Source: Alphaproteobacteria bacterium MarineAlpha3_Bin2
GTDB taxonomy: Bacteria > Pseudomonadota > Alphaproteobacteria > Rhodospirillales > Casp-alpha2
Assembly: GCA_002938315.1 (NCBI GenBank)
Contig: PTLL01000001.1
Coordinates: 1 to 64,000 of the forward strand
Reading direction: 5' to 3'
DNA: 64,000 nucleotides
Each line of letters begins with the position of its first letter. Positions within the stretch are counted from its first letter, which is position 1. The notes beneath the pieces are model-generated. The model did no database searches. It saw only the letters and a list, made by a program, of their open reading frames with translations, and was not told where the DNA came from. Of the stretch, positions 16,863-28,150 are shown piece by piece. Made by a program: the position numbers and the translations under genes.

Positions 16863-18338
16863 TTAAGGTTGCGCCTTGGGCGGCAGGGGTTGGGCCGGCG
16901 CTACGGCTGGTTGAGCGGATGCCGGTGCGGCAACAGGTCGCGCCGGTGCTGGGGCTGGTTGCGCAGGGGCCGGCGCGGGAGTGGCAACCGGGGCAGGTGC
17001 GGCAGCCGCTGCCTGCAACGCCGCGGCTTGAGCGGCGGCTTGGGCCTTGGCCTTAGCGGCGGCTTGAGCTTTCTCCTTGGCTTTTTCCTGCTGCTCTTGA
17101 ACATCGGCAATCTTCTCCAAAAGATCATCGACTAAATAGCCCTGAAAATGGCTGATGCCGAGAGCCAAGCCCCACTTAACCGCTTCTTCCGTATCAACAC
17201 GGGCAAGGATCACACTATCCTTGCCAGTTGATGTCACCACGTCGCGCATATCATTCTGGCGGGCCGGGTCCACTTCTCCCTCGTAATCCTTATCCCAGTT
17301 AATTTTCACGAAATCGGACCGCAGCAATCCCGGTTCGATAAAATGCAGAGCCAGGGGATTTAGGCCGTCCACGACCACCCGATAGCCGCGTTCCTGTAGC
17401 GAGTCCCGGGCATAACCATAGGCGCTCATGTCCGCGAAAATGTCCAGCACCTGCATTTCCACCACCACTTTTGCGGTGTTTTTCCCGACGGACTGGTTAA
17501 ATTTATGAAAATCTCTGGAGAGAATGGTGCTGACGTTCAGGTTTAGGCTGATGGTATGGGGAAGGCCATCGAAATTTCGATTACCCAGCACCGCTAACAT
17601 GCGCCTGTCCAGGGTTTCGGTCAGGTACTGAAAAAGCCATGGCGATGCGAACAAATTGACTTCGGGGGCAATTCGTTTTTTCAGTTCGGCCATGGAAATG
17701 AAATGCTCGCGAAAAACAATTTTTCCGGGACCGCCCGGTCCCAATTGCAAGCAGGTTTGATCCCTGATCAGATCCGCAACCCGAGTGCCTTGGAGTTTTT
17801 GGTTGATAGCCGAAAGGTTCAAGGCCCCCAAGGGTTCGCCTTTTTCCTTATCCTCCCTGACTTTGGCTTCGGTTTGCTGCTGATTGAACCGTTGGGCTTC
17901 GACCGCAAGGTCGTTGGCGATGGCAATGAAGGTCGAATAATCCTCCGGCTGGCTGAGGTCGTACCAAGTGGAAAAGGCGTCCTCGAAGGCGCCATCCTCA
18001 ATCTTCATCAAGGGGTCTTCGTTAAACAGCACACGAACCTTATCGACATAGGCATCAGCGTCATCGACAGGGACGTTACGGCAGATCAGAGCGATATCTG
18101 CATTGTGGAGTGAAAAAACAGTGGCTTCGTGGCTTTCCATGAGGCCAACGAAGGTACGGACGGCGATTGTAATAAAATGGGGCTGGCGATTCGACGCCCG
18201 CAATTGTGACAAATGGATATGGATCGCAAAAACGCCGGCCGGATTCGCCTCGACACGCTTGAGGCGAGACAGCAATAGGCTTTCCTCGCTTGTTTCCGGT
18301 TCGCGGATACCGCCGCTCGCGTAGCCGGGATCGGCCAT
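16863..18338 (-). CDS. Degenerate EAL-domain protein with Ala/Pro-rich tail (paralogue B)
   Basis: A 491-aa protein aligned end to end with the gene 14 bp downstream: HIHLSQLRASNRQ matches HLHLSLLRPINRR, WLFQYLTETLDRRMLAVL matches WLFQHLTMTLDRRMLSML, and LGISHFQGYLVDD matches MGINLFQGRYIEN. EAL-like remnants include SLNLNVSTILSRDF, VVEMQVLDIF, VVVDGLNPLALHFI and a retained KINW where EAL proteins have KID. The EAL triplet and the second Asp of DDFG are missing. The last 80 residues are a Lys/Gln/Ala linker and then a low-complexity Ala-Pro repeat that A lacks. It is first in a two-gene operon and divergent from the phosphatase at 18473. Confidence 0.75.
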   Translation of the reverse strand: MADPGYASGGIREPETSEESLLLSRLKRVEANPAGVFAIHIHLSQLRASNRQPHFITIAVRTFVGLMESHEATVFSLHNADIALICRNVPVDDADAYVDKVRVLFNEDPLMKIEDGAFEDAFSTWYDLSQPEDYSTFIAIANDLAVEAQRFNQQQTEAKVREDKEKGEPLGALNLSAINQKLQGTRVADLIRDQTCLQLGPGGPGKIVFREHFISMAELKKRIAPEVNLFASPWLFQYLTETLDRRMLAVLGNRNFDGLPHTISLNLNVSTILSRDFHKFNQSVGKNTAKVVVEMQVLDIFADMSAYGYARDSLQERGYRVVVDGLNPLALHFIEPGLLRSDFVKINWDKDYEGEVDPARQNDMRDVVTSTGKDSVILARVDTEEAVKWGLALGISHFQGYLVDDLLEKIADVQEQQEKAKEKAQAAAKAKAQAAAQAAALQAAAAAPAPVATPAPAPAQPAPAPARPVAAPASAQPAVAPAQPLPPKAQP

Positions 18339-18472
18339 GATTATACCCTAATATCCATTGTTCCTGGATTCGATTCAGACCGTAAAATCAAACCCTTAAT
18401 ATCAGATTACCGCTAAAACGAAACGATTTACCCGGAAACCCACTCCAACACCGCTCAGAGACTTAACCCACC

Positions 18473-19264
18473 TTGCAGAGAGAAGGGCTCTGGGCCATCA
18501 TATTGGCAGAGATGACCCCTATACACCAGAGTCCGGACCCCGCCTCTAGGACCGCCCACGTCCCGGATGGATGCCGCGTATACGCCATCGGCGATATCCA
18601 TGGGCGGGCCGACCTTTTGAGACGGCTGCACCTACAAATCATGGAAGATGCCGCCAATGCTGCAAGCCTGCGAAAAGTGGTGGTTTATGTTGGCGATTAC
18701 GTGGATCGAGGCCCCGAAAGCGCCACTGTTATCAACATGCTGATCAACGAGCCCCTCGAAGGGTTCGAGGTCCACCACCTCAAAGGCAATCATGAGGGCA
18801 TGATGATAGATTTCCTTGAGACCGGCGAAGGCGATATGTGGATGATGAACGGCGCCAAGGATACCTTGGCAAGTTACGGCCTTGATGTATTAGACCTCCG
18901 TCCATTCCAGAGTGACTTTAACGGCCTTAGCGGTGTCCTCGAGAAAGCCCTACCGGATAACCACCGTGCGTTCCTGGACGGCTTGGAGCTATTTTACCTG
19001 GAAGGCGATTACATCTTCGCCCATGCCGGACTCAAACCCGGCGTGGCGCTGGAAGACCAAAGCGAAAGAGATATTACCTGGATCAGGGACGAATTCACCG
19101 AAACGGACGCCGATTTCGGCGCCATCGTCGTCCACGGCCATACCATCCGGGACCAACCCCAAATTCGACCCAACCGCATCGGCATTGATACCGGCGCCTG
19201 GCACTCCAACCACTTGACGGCGCTGGTGTTGGAAACAGACACGCGGCGTTTTTTGCAAACGTAA
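18473..19264 (+). CDS. PPP-family metallophosphatase (serine/threonine phosphatase-like)
   Basis: All metal-binding motifs of the PPP phosphatase fold are in the 263 aa: AIGDIHGRADLLRRL, VGDYVDRGPES, LKGNHEGMM, IFAHAGLKPG and VVHGHTIRD. Bacterial members act as protein Ser/Thr phosphatases or as dinucleoside polyphosphate hydrolases, and the substrate cannot be read from the sequence. Two starts are plausible: the given one, and ATG at 18512 (MTPIHQS), which fits better with the conserved core starting soon after. It is divergent from the EAL-like pair and precedes the sugar genes by 70 bp. Confidence 0.92.
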   Translation: MQREGLWAIILAEMTPIHQSPDPASRTAHVPDGCRVYAIGDIHGRADLLRRLHLQIMEDAANAASLRKVVVYVGDYVDRGPESATVINMLINEPLEGFEVHHLKGNHEGMMIDFLETGEGDMWMMNGAKDTLASYGLDVLDLRPFQSDFNGLSGVLEKALPDNHRAFLDGLELFYLEGDYIFAHAGLKPGVALEDQSERDITWIRDEFTETDADFGAIVVHGHTIRDQPQIRPNRIGIDTGAWHSNHLTALVLETDTRRFLQT

Positions 19265-19334
19265 AGTCCCTTTCGGCTTTGTCACCACCGTCCCCAAGTG
19301 TTAGTTTCAGCGCGGTTTTCCAGAGGGATCAACT

Positions 19335-20276
19335 ATGTCGCCCAGAAAAAAAGTGCTCATTACCGGCGGTGCCGGGTTTGTCGGATCGCACCTATGCGAC
19401 CGCTTGGTCGAAGACGGCCATGAGGTGCTTTGCGTCGATAATTTCTTTACCGGTAGCCGCGATAATATCCTGGAACTCATCGATCAGCCGCATTTCGAAC
19501 TGTTGCGTCATGACGTCACCTTTCCGCTCTATGTCGAAGTCGATGAGATTTACAATTTGGCCTGCCCGGCATCGCCCATCCATTATCAAATGGATCCGGT
19601 GCAGACGACCAAGACCTCGGTCCACGGCGCCATCAACATGTTGGGCCTAGCAAAAAGAACGAAGGCAAAGATTTTGCAAGCCTCGACCAGTGAAGTCTAC
19701 GGCGACCCGGAAGTACATCCTCAAGGAGAAGACTACCTGGGAAACGTCAATACGATCGGCCCCAGAGGCTGCTACGATGAAGGCAAACGTTGCGCCGAAA
19801 CGCTTTTTTTCGATTACCACCGCCAATACAACGTCAAAATTCGTGTCGCCCGGATTTTCAACACCTACGGTCCTCGCATGCACCCCGATGACGGCCGCGT
19901 TGTTTCCAACTTCATCGTCCAGGCGCTTAAGGGCGAGCCGATTACTATTTACGGCGACGGTAGCCAGACCCGATCTTTTTGTTTTGTCGATGATTTGGTG
20001 AACGGCTTAGTGCACTTGATGGAAGCAGATAATACCATCACCGGGCCGGTGAACCTGGGAAACCCTGTGGAAATGACTATCCGCGAACTGGCCGAACAAG
20101 TGATTGAGATGACCGGCGCCAAATCCGAACTGATTGAAAAGCCCCTTCCCAGTGACGATCCCACGCAACGCTGCCCCGATATTAATCGGGCAAAAACACA
20201 ATTAGGGTGGGTGCCGAGCGTTGCGCTTGAAGATGGCCTAAAAAGAACCATCCAATACTTCAAGGAAACCCTTTGA
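19335..20276 (+). CDS. UDP-glucuronate decarboxylase-like NAD-dependent epimerase (UXS type)
   Basis: Extended short-chain dehydrogenase (313 aa) with the NAD-binding [17 protein letters not shown] at residues 8-24, the [10 protein letters not shown] segment that carries the catalytic Tyr and Lys (YxxxK) near residues 143-152, and [20 protein letters not shown] near 175-194. The [10 protein letters not shown] and [12 protein letters not shown] motifs are typical of UDP-xylose synthases, which turn UDP-glucuronate into UDP-xylose. A GAGGGA-like ribosome site sits before the ATG. It stands in front of gmhA-hldE, so its product probably feeds lipopolysaccharide or another surface glycan. Confidence 0.9.
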   Translation: MSPRKKVLITGGAGFVGSHLCDRLVEDGHEVLCVDNFFTGSRDNILELIDQPHFELLRHDVTFPLYVEVDEIYNLACPASPIHYQMDPVQTTKTSVHGAINMLGLAKRTKAKILQASTSEVYGDPEVHPQGEDYLGNVNTIGPRGCYDEGKRCAETLFFDYHRQYNVKIRVARIFNTYGPRMHPDDGRVVSNFIVQALKGEPITIYGDGSQTRSFCFVDDLVNGLVHLMEADNTITGPVNLGNPVEMTIRELAEQVIEMTGAKSELIEKPLPSDDPTQRCPDINRAKTQLGWVPSVALEDGLKRTIQYFKETL

Positions 20277-20332
20277 GCAGCCTCTTTGCATTGGGGTGGC
20301 AAAACAGGGTACATAAAGGCTCTTGGTAAGGT

Positions 20333-20917
20333 ATGCCCGTGAATTTAAACGCCTTTTACGACACCGAATTTGACCAGCACGAAGCCGCCTTGGACGCCAC
20401 CCGGAAGGAATTGGCGGAACCGTTTGCCCGGCTTGTCGGCGTATGCACCGCTTCCATCCGCAGCGGCAATAAACTGGTGCTGTTTGGCAACGGTGGCAGC
20501 GCCGCGGACTGCCAGCACCTGGCCACGGAATTGGCGGTCCGCTACATCACCGACCGACCCCCCATCGCCGCCATCGCGCTGACCACGGACACATCAATGC
20601 TGACCGCCATCGGCAACGATTGGTCCTTCGATGATTTGTTTTCGCGTCAGGTCGAGGCAATCGGCAATCACGGCGACGTCGCCATTGCCATCTCAACCTC
20701 GGGTAAGAGCGAAAATGTCCTCCGCGGCTTGGCCATGGCCAAGGAAAAGGGGCTTGTCCCCACCGGGCTCAGTGGCAAAGGTGGCGGGGGCATGAGCGAT
20801 CTTTGCGATCCGTTTTTGTTAGTGCCCTCTGACATCACGTCCCGTATTCAGGAAATGCACATCACCTTAGGCCATATGCTGTGCGGGGCGTTGGAGCAGG
20901 AGTTGGGCTTGATATGA
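20333..20917 (+). CDS. gmhA: Sedoheptulose-7-phosphate isomerase GmhA
   Basis: SIS-domain isomerase of 194 aa that turns sedoheptulose 7-phosphate into D-glycero-D-manno-heptose 7-phosphate, the first step to ADP-heptose for lipopolysaccharide cores. FGNGGSAADCQHLATEL near residues 51-67 is the phosphosugar-binding loop, followed by the TTDTSMLTAIGNDWSFD segment, AIAISTSGKSENV near 115-127, and SRIQEMHITLGHMLC near the C-terminus with the family Glu and His. Its TGA overlaps the ATG of hldE, which carries out the next steps. Confidence 0.95.
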   Translation: MPVNLNAFYDTEFDQHEAALDATRKELAEPFARLVGVCTASIRSGNKLVLFGNGGSAADCQHLATELAVRYITDRPPIAAIALTTDTSMLTAIGNDWSFDDLFSRQVEAIGNHGDVAIAISTSGKSENVLRGLAMAKEKGLVPTGLSGKGGGGMSDLCDPFLLVPSDITSRIQEMHITLGHMLCGALEQELGLI

Positions 20918-22395
20918 TTGAAAGAGCCAACCTTGTGCCGATGGTCGGAAGTCTGAAAAAAGCCCGGGTGCTTTGCGTAGGCGATGTCATGCTGGATCAT
21001 TTCCTTTATGGAACGGTCGACAGAATCTCTCCGGAAGCCCCGATCCCGGTGCTCAATGTCGTGCGTCAGGACACCATGCTGGGCGGCGCCGGTAACGTGG
21101 TGCGCAACCTGGTTACGTTGGGCGCCCAGGCCCGTTTTGTCACTATTATCGGCAAGGATGGTGACGGCAAGGATATTGCCCGGCAGATCAAGGGGCACGG
21201 CATTAAGGAAACCCCAATCATCGATGACGGTCGCAGAACATCGACCAAGACGCGCTATATCGCCGGCGTTCAACAGGTTTTGCGCGCCGACCGGGAAACC
21301 GCCCTTCCCTTAAGTGCCAAGACCGAGGCGAAACTGATACAGGGGGCCAAGACAGGCATGCGAACCTGCCACGCCGTTGTCTTGTCCGATTACGGCAAGG
21401 GCGTGCTGTCCGGCGGAATTGCCGCCAAGATCATCAAAATCGCCCGAAACGCCAAAAAGGCCATTATCGTCGATCCCAAGGGCACGGATTTCGGCCGCTA
21501 CCGCGGCGCCGACTTGATTACGCCGAACCAGGGCGAATTGGCGGCCGCCACCGGGCTAAAGACGGAAACCGACGCCGAGGTCATCAAGGCCGCCCGCCGC
21601 CTCATCAAGGACCACCGTTTCGGCGCCGTACTGGTTACCCGAAGCGCCAAGGGCATGACCATTGTCCCGGCACCAGGAAAAGACGGGGGCGGCGTCATTC
21701 ATTTGGCCGCCGAAACCCAGGAAGTATTCGATGTTTCCGGCGCCGGCGACACCGTAACCGCCACCATTGCCGCCGCCTTAGGCGCAGGGGCCGACCTGTC
21801 AGACGCCGCCGCCCTGGCCAATGTCGCCGCCGGCATTGTCGTCGGCAAGGTCGGCACCGCCGCCGTTTTCAATGCCGACTTGGTTGCCGCCCTCCACCAT
21901 CAGGACTTATCCAGCGCCGAGGCCAAGGTTTTGAGCCAAGACCAAGCCAAGGACATGATCAGCCTATGGCGGCATCAGGGTCACAAGATTGGTTTCACCA
22001 ATGGATGTTTTGACTTATTGCATCCGGGCCACGTGTCACTGCTGAAACAGTCCCGTAAAGCCTGTGGGCGGTTGGTGGTGGGGCTGAATTCAGATGCTTC
22101 GGTAACCAAAATCAAAGGCGCCGGACGCCCGGTGCAATCGGAAGCCGCCCGCGCCGCAGTGCTGGCGTCGTTGGAATCCGTGGATGCGGTGGTGATATTT
22201 GTAGAAAAGACGCCGTTGCAGCTGATCAAGACTTTTAAACCGGATGTGTTGGTCAAGGGCGCGGATTATAACATCGACACCGTGGTCGGCGCCGATGTGG
22301 TGAAAAAATACGGCGGCCGGGTAAAGCTGGCGAAATTGGAACCCGGCCACAGCACATCGGCCACCATCGCACGGATGGCCAAAAAACCCGGTTAA
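20914..22395 (+). CDS. hldE: Bifunctional heptose kinase / heptose-1-phosphate adenylyltransferase HldE
   Basis: A 493-aa two-domain enzyme of ADP-heptose synthesis. The N-terminal PfkB/ribokinase domain has VGDVMLDHFLYG, GGAGNVVRNL and the C-terminal anion-hole motif FDVSGAGDTVTATIAAALG near residue 270. The C-terminal cytidylyltransferase-like domain has IGFTNGCFDLLHPGHVSLL with the HxGH nucleotide motif near residues 350-368, and VKGADYNIDTVVGADVV. I choose ATG 20914 because it overlaps the gmhA stop as ATGA; a GTG at 20881 would add 11 residues inside gmhA. The intermediate phosphatase GmhB is not in this cluster. Confidence 0.95.
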   Translation: MIERANLVPMVGSLKKARVLCVGDVMLDHFLYGTVDRISPEAPIPVLNVVRQDTMLGGAGNVVRNLVTLGAQARFVTIIGKDGDGKDIARQIKGHGIKETPIIDDGRRTSTKTRYIAGVQQVLRADRETALPLSAKTEAKLIQGAKTGMRTCHAVVLSDYGKGVLSGGIAAKIIKIARNAKKAIIVDPKGTDFGRYRGADLITPNQGELAAATGLKTETDAEVIKAARRLIKDHRFGAVLVTRSAKGMTIVPAPGKDGGGVIHLAAETQEVFDVSGAGDTVTATIAAALGAGADLSDAAALANVAAGIVVGKVGTAAVFNADLVAALHHQDLSSAEAKVLSQDQAKDMISLWRHQGHKIGFTNGCFDLLHPGHVSLLKQSRKACGRLVVGLNSDASVTKIKGAGRPVQSEAARAAVLASLESVDAVVIFVEKTPLQLIKTFKPDVLVKGADYNIDTVVGADVVKKYGGRVKLAKLEPGHSTSATIARMAKKPG

Positions 22396-22400
22396 GCACC

Positions 22401-23012
22401 GTGGACACTCCCTTACAGGCACACATAATCTACGCGCTGGCGTGGTTGAGCTTCGGTGCCGTCCATTCCGTGTTGGCCGGGGGGGCCTCCAAACATCGAC
22501 TTGAGCCCATGTTGGGCGTTTATTACCGGCTTTCCTATAACCTTTTTGCGACGATCCACATCGGTCTGGTGATGGTCCTCGGCGGCGCCGTGATGAGTAC
22601 CCAGCCTTACGCCCTGGAACCCGGCGTCGGCGCCGGTTTGAACGGGGTCAGGGTGTTGGGGGTGGGGGTTCTGTTGATGGCGCTCAGGGAATACGATCTC
22701 GGGCGGTTTTCAGGCCTCAGCCAAATCAGGGCACATCGGCGGGGAGCGCCCGAACCCGGAGACGAACCGTTGATTATTCACGGCATGCACCAGTTCGTTC
22801 GCCATCCTCTTTACCTCGGCGCTTATCTGATTTTCTGGGGCGGCGCAGGCGATGACTTTGGGTTGGCGACGGCGATCTGGGGTTCGCTATACCTGTGGAT
22901 CGGGGCCCGGCATGAGGAACGCAGCCTGCTAGCGCTTTATGGCCAGGCGTACGCGGCGTATCAAACCCAGGTGCCGGCGATTGTTCCGTGGAAAAGGCGC
23001 GCGCCGAATTAG
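22401..23012 (+). CDS. Isoprenylcysteine carboxyl methyltransferase-like membrane protein
   Basis: A 203-aa protein starting with GTG, with about four to five hydrophobic segments. The C-terminal half carries the ICMT/PEMT-type methyltransferase pattern: HQFVRHPLYLGAYLIFWG near residues 130-147, and ARHEERSLLALYGQAYAAYQ near 170-189, with the RHP and E-E residues used for SAM binding. The N-terminal LSFGAVHSVLA also resembles NnrU-type proteins. The substrate is unknown. It starts 5 bp after hldE, so it may be co-transcribed, and ends overlapping the convergent PBP1A gene by 4 bp. Confidence 0.8.
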   Translation: MDTPLQAHIIYALAWLSFGAVHSVLAGGASKHRLEPMLGVYYRLSYNLFATIHIGLVMVLGGAVMSTQPYALEPGVGAGLNGVRVLGVGVLLMALREYDLGRFSGLSQIRAHRRGAPEPGDEPLIIHGMHQFVRHPLYLGAYLIFWGGAGDDFGLATAIWGSLYLWIGARHEERSLLALYGQAYAAYQTQVPAIVPWKRRAPN

Positions 23013-25000
23013 AGCTTCGCGAAAATGCTTTTCCAGAAACCGGGATTGTCCTTTTCCGGGGACTGATCCGGGACCGGCGCAAAATTCAAACCCGGCAAGG
23101 GGCGGGCGGCGAGGCCTGAGTGTGCAGCGGCCATGAAATCCCGCCACAATTTCGCCGGCGCCCCTCCGCCGGTAACGTTTTTCATCGCCGCCCCATTATC
23201 GTTACCCATCCACACCCCGGTTACCAATTCGGCCGTATAGCCGACAAACCAGGCATCGCGGAAATTCTGGCTGGTTCCGGTTTTGCCGGCCTGGGGACGG
23301 CCGATCCTGGCATTTCGCCCGGTGCCCTCGGCCACCGCAGCCGAAAGCATATTGTTCATGGAAATGACATCGCGCGCAGACACAACCCGACCGGGGCCGG
23401 AGCCGCCGCGTTGATACAACAGGGTGCCGGCGGCGTCTCGAATTTCCTTGATTCCATAGGCCCAAACTCCGGCGCCGCCATTGGCAAAGGGACCGTACGC
23501 GGCCGTCAATCCCAACAACGTGACCTCACCGACGCCGAGCGCAAGACTGGGCGTGGCCTTAAATTTTCCTGACAGGCCCAGGCGTCTGGCGGTTTCAATC
23601 ACTCGAACCCGGCCGGCCTTTTCGGCGATCTTGACCGCCACCGTGTTGATGGACCGAGCCAACGCCGCCAATACCGTCACCGGGCCTTGATAGCGGCGGT
23701 CGAAATTACTGGGGCGCCAATCGCCAATCGCCACGCTTTCGTCAAACAGAATATCGCCGGGCGCTAAGCCCGATTCCAATCCGGCTAAATAAACGAAGGG
23801 CTTGAAGGCGGAACCCGGCTGACGCCTGGCCTGGGTAACGCGATTGAACTGACTTTTAGCATACGACCGGCCGCCAACCATGGCGCGGACGGCGCCATCG
23901 GGCGTCATGGCAACCAGTGCCGCTTGACCAATGCCGGCCTTGGCGCCCCCCTTGGCAAGGGCCTTTTCGACCCCGGCCTCGGCCAGTCGCTGTACGTCCG
24001 GTGAAAGGGTCGTTCGCACGATCAGATCCCTGTCACCTGGATTGATGTAGTCAGAGACTTGCTCCAATACCCAATCGATGAAATACCGGTTGCCCCGGGA
24101 CGCCGCTTCCTTAGTTGTCCGGCCAGTCCTTACGTTCGCCCGCCCAGCGTCCGCTTTAGTCAAATATCCGGCGGCAACCATGTTTTTTAATACCTGGGCC
24201 GTTCGTGCCTTAGCCCGGGCCGGGTGAGCGATCGGGTTATAGCGGCTGGGCGCTTTCAAAAGCCCCGCCAACATCGCCGCTTGATAGACCGACAACTGCC
24301 CGGCCGGACGGCCGAAATATTTTTGCGACGCCGCATCGACACCGTAGGTACCGGCGCCCAGATACACCCGGTTAAGATAGATGGTCAGGATTTGGTCTTT
24401 CGAGAATTTTTGCTCCAGCCACAAGGCCAACATCAGTTCCTGAATTTTCCGCTTGATCGTCCTTTCCGGTGTCAAAAATAAATTTTTGGCCACTTGCTGG
24501 GTGATGGTGGAGCCGCCTTGCACAATGCGCCCGGCCCTCACGTTGGCAATCATTGCCCGGCTCAAGCCGATTATATCGACCCCGAAATGACTGTAGAACC
24601 GGCGGTCCTCTGTCGCCATTACCGCCTGTGGCAGTGCCTGGGGCAAATCCTCCAGCTGGCTTAGGCGTCCGTAAAGGTCGCCGGTCCTGACCAGGGTGGC
24701 ACCATCGGCGGCCAACACCGTAATAATCGGGCGCCTGGTCGCATTGAAGGCTTTGTCCACATCGGGAAGATCGGTTGCATACCACGCGGCGGCGAGTGAA
24801 AAAACGATCACCGCCCAAACAGCCCCCACGGTGCTCCATTTCAAAGATTTTCGCGTGATCCAGGCGATAATTCGCCAAATCCCACCGCCGACGTTCCGAG
24901 AACGTGGGGCACGCCCCTTGCTGGAGGGTTTGCGGGGGTTTTTGGTCGAGGACTTTCCGGCCTTGCCCTTGATTTTACGGGGTTTTGGCATAACCAGCAT
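23009..25000 (-). CDS. Penicillin-binding protein 1A family (bifunctional transglycosylase/transpeptidase)
   Basis: Class A penicillin-binding protein (663 aa) that polymerises and cross-links peptidoglycan in the periplasm. A Lys/Arg-rich cytoplasmic tail of about 45 residues precedes one membrane anchor (VGAVWAVIVFSLAAAWYA). The glycosyltransferase-51 domain has ATEDRRFYSHFGVD with the catalytic Glu, and GGSTITQQVAKNLFLT. The transpeptidase domain has RQPGSAFKPFVYLAGLE with SAFK as the active-site serine motif, SIN in ARSINTVAVKIAEK, and AGKTGTSQNFRDAWFVGYT as the KTG box. It overlaps the methyltransferase gene by 4 bp in convergent direction. Confidence 0.96.
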   Translation of the reverse strand: MLVMPKPRKIKGKAGKSSTKNPRKPSSKGRAPRSRNVGGGIWRIIAWITRKSLKWSTVGAVWAVIVFSLAAAWYATDLPDVDKAFNATRRPIITVLAADGATLVRTGDLYGRLSQLEDLPQALPQAVMATEDRRFYSHFGVDIIGLSRAMIANVRAGRIVQGGSTITQQVAKNLFLTPERTIKRKIQELMLALWLEQKFSKDQILTIYLNRVYLGAGTYGVDAASQKYFGRPAGQLSVYQAAMLAGLLKAPSRYNPIAHPARAKARTAQVLKNMVAAGYLTKADAGRANVRTGRTTKEAASRGNRYFIDWVLEQVSDYINPGDRDLIVRTTLSPDVQRLAEAGVEKALAKGGAKAGIGQAALVAMTPDGAVRAMVGGRSYAKSQFNRVTQARRQPGSAFKPFVYLAGLESGLAPGDILFDESVAIGDWRPSNFDRRYQGPVTVLAALARSINTVAVKIAEKAGRVRVIETARRLGLSGKFKATPSLALGVGEVTLLGLTAAYGPFANGGAGVWAYGIKEIRDAAGTLLYQRGGSGPGRVVSARDVISMNNMLSAAVAEGTGRNARIGRPQAGKTGTSQNFRDAWFVGYTAELVTGVWMGNDNGAAMKNVTGGGAPAKLWRDFMAAAHSGLAARPLPGLNFAPVPDQSPEKDNPGFWKSIFAKL

Positions 25001-25040
25001 GATCGCGCGCGCCGGTTATCATAGTATTAACAGAGGGGGG

Positions 25041-25463
25041 TCAATTTTTTTTACGCCGGCGTTTCGGCTTTTCGCAACTGAGCGCCGCATGCAAGGCATC
25101 TACATCAATGGTGCAGCCTTTTAAATTGCACCGCCACAGATCGATGCCCTGAAGATCAGTGTTGGTCAAGTTGGCGCCACGCAAATCTGCTTCGCTGAGG
25201 TCCGCATATCCCATCAACGCGCTTTCAAGATTGGCATTCAACAGCAGCGCCTGTTCAAGGTTGGCGCCGCGAAGATCGGCCCCGGACAGGTTGGCACCGG
25301 TTAAATCCGCACTGCGAAGGTCTGCATTGCGTAAATCGACGCCTTGAGGATCAGCGTCGCGAAGGTCAATTCCTTTCAGTTCGGCGCGGTGACCGCCAAC
25401 TGAACCTTTTTCGGTCCAGGCGGCGTGATCATCAAGGATTTTTTCGATTTCCTGCTCAGCCAT
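25041..25463 (-). CDS. Pentapeptide-repeat protein
   Basis: A 140-aa protein with an N-terminal helix (AEQEIEKILDDHAAW) followed by about ten pentapeptide repeats of type A(D/N)Lxx, such as NADLRSADLTGANLSG and LSEADLRGANLTNTD, that should fold as a right-handed quadrilateral beta-helix. It ends in a basic tail. The start is set at the ATG after AAGGGTGCAG; a longer frame to 25523 has no good ribosome site. Some pentapeptide proteins mimic DNA and bind gyrase, and this gene lies next to gyrB, 78 bp downstream of it, but that role is only a guess. Confidence 0.85.
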   Translation of the reverse strand: MAEQEIEKILDDHAAWTEKGSVGGHRAELKGIDLRDADPQGVDLRNADLRSADLTGANLSGADLRGANLEQALLLNANLESALMGYADLSEADLRGANLTNTDLQGIDLWRCNLKGCTIDVDALHAALSCEKPKRRRKKN

Positions 25464-25541
25464 CATCTGCACCCTTAAAAGGATATGCATACCAGCATAA
25501 CCGGCCCGGGCGAGAGAGTCCAAAAGGCGGCAAAAAAACGC

Positions 25542-28130
<2,589 letters not shown>

Positions 28131-28150
28131 CTAGTTGTTGGTTTCAAAGC

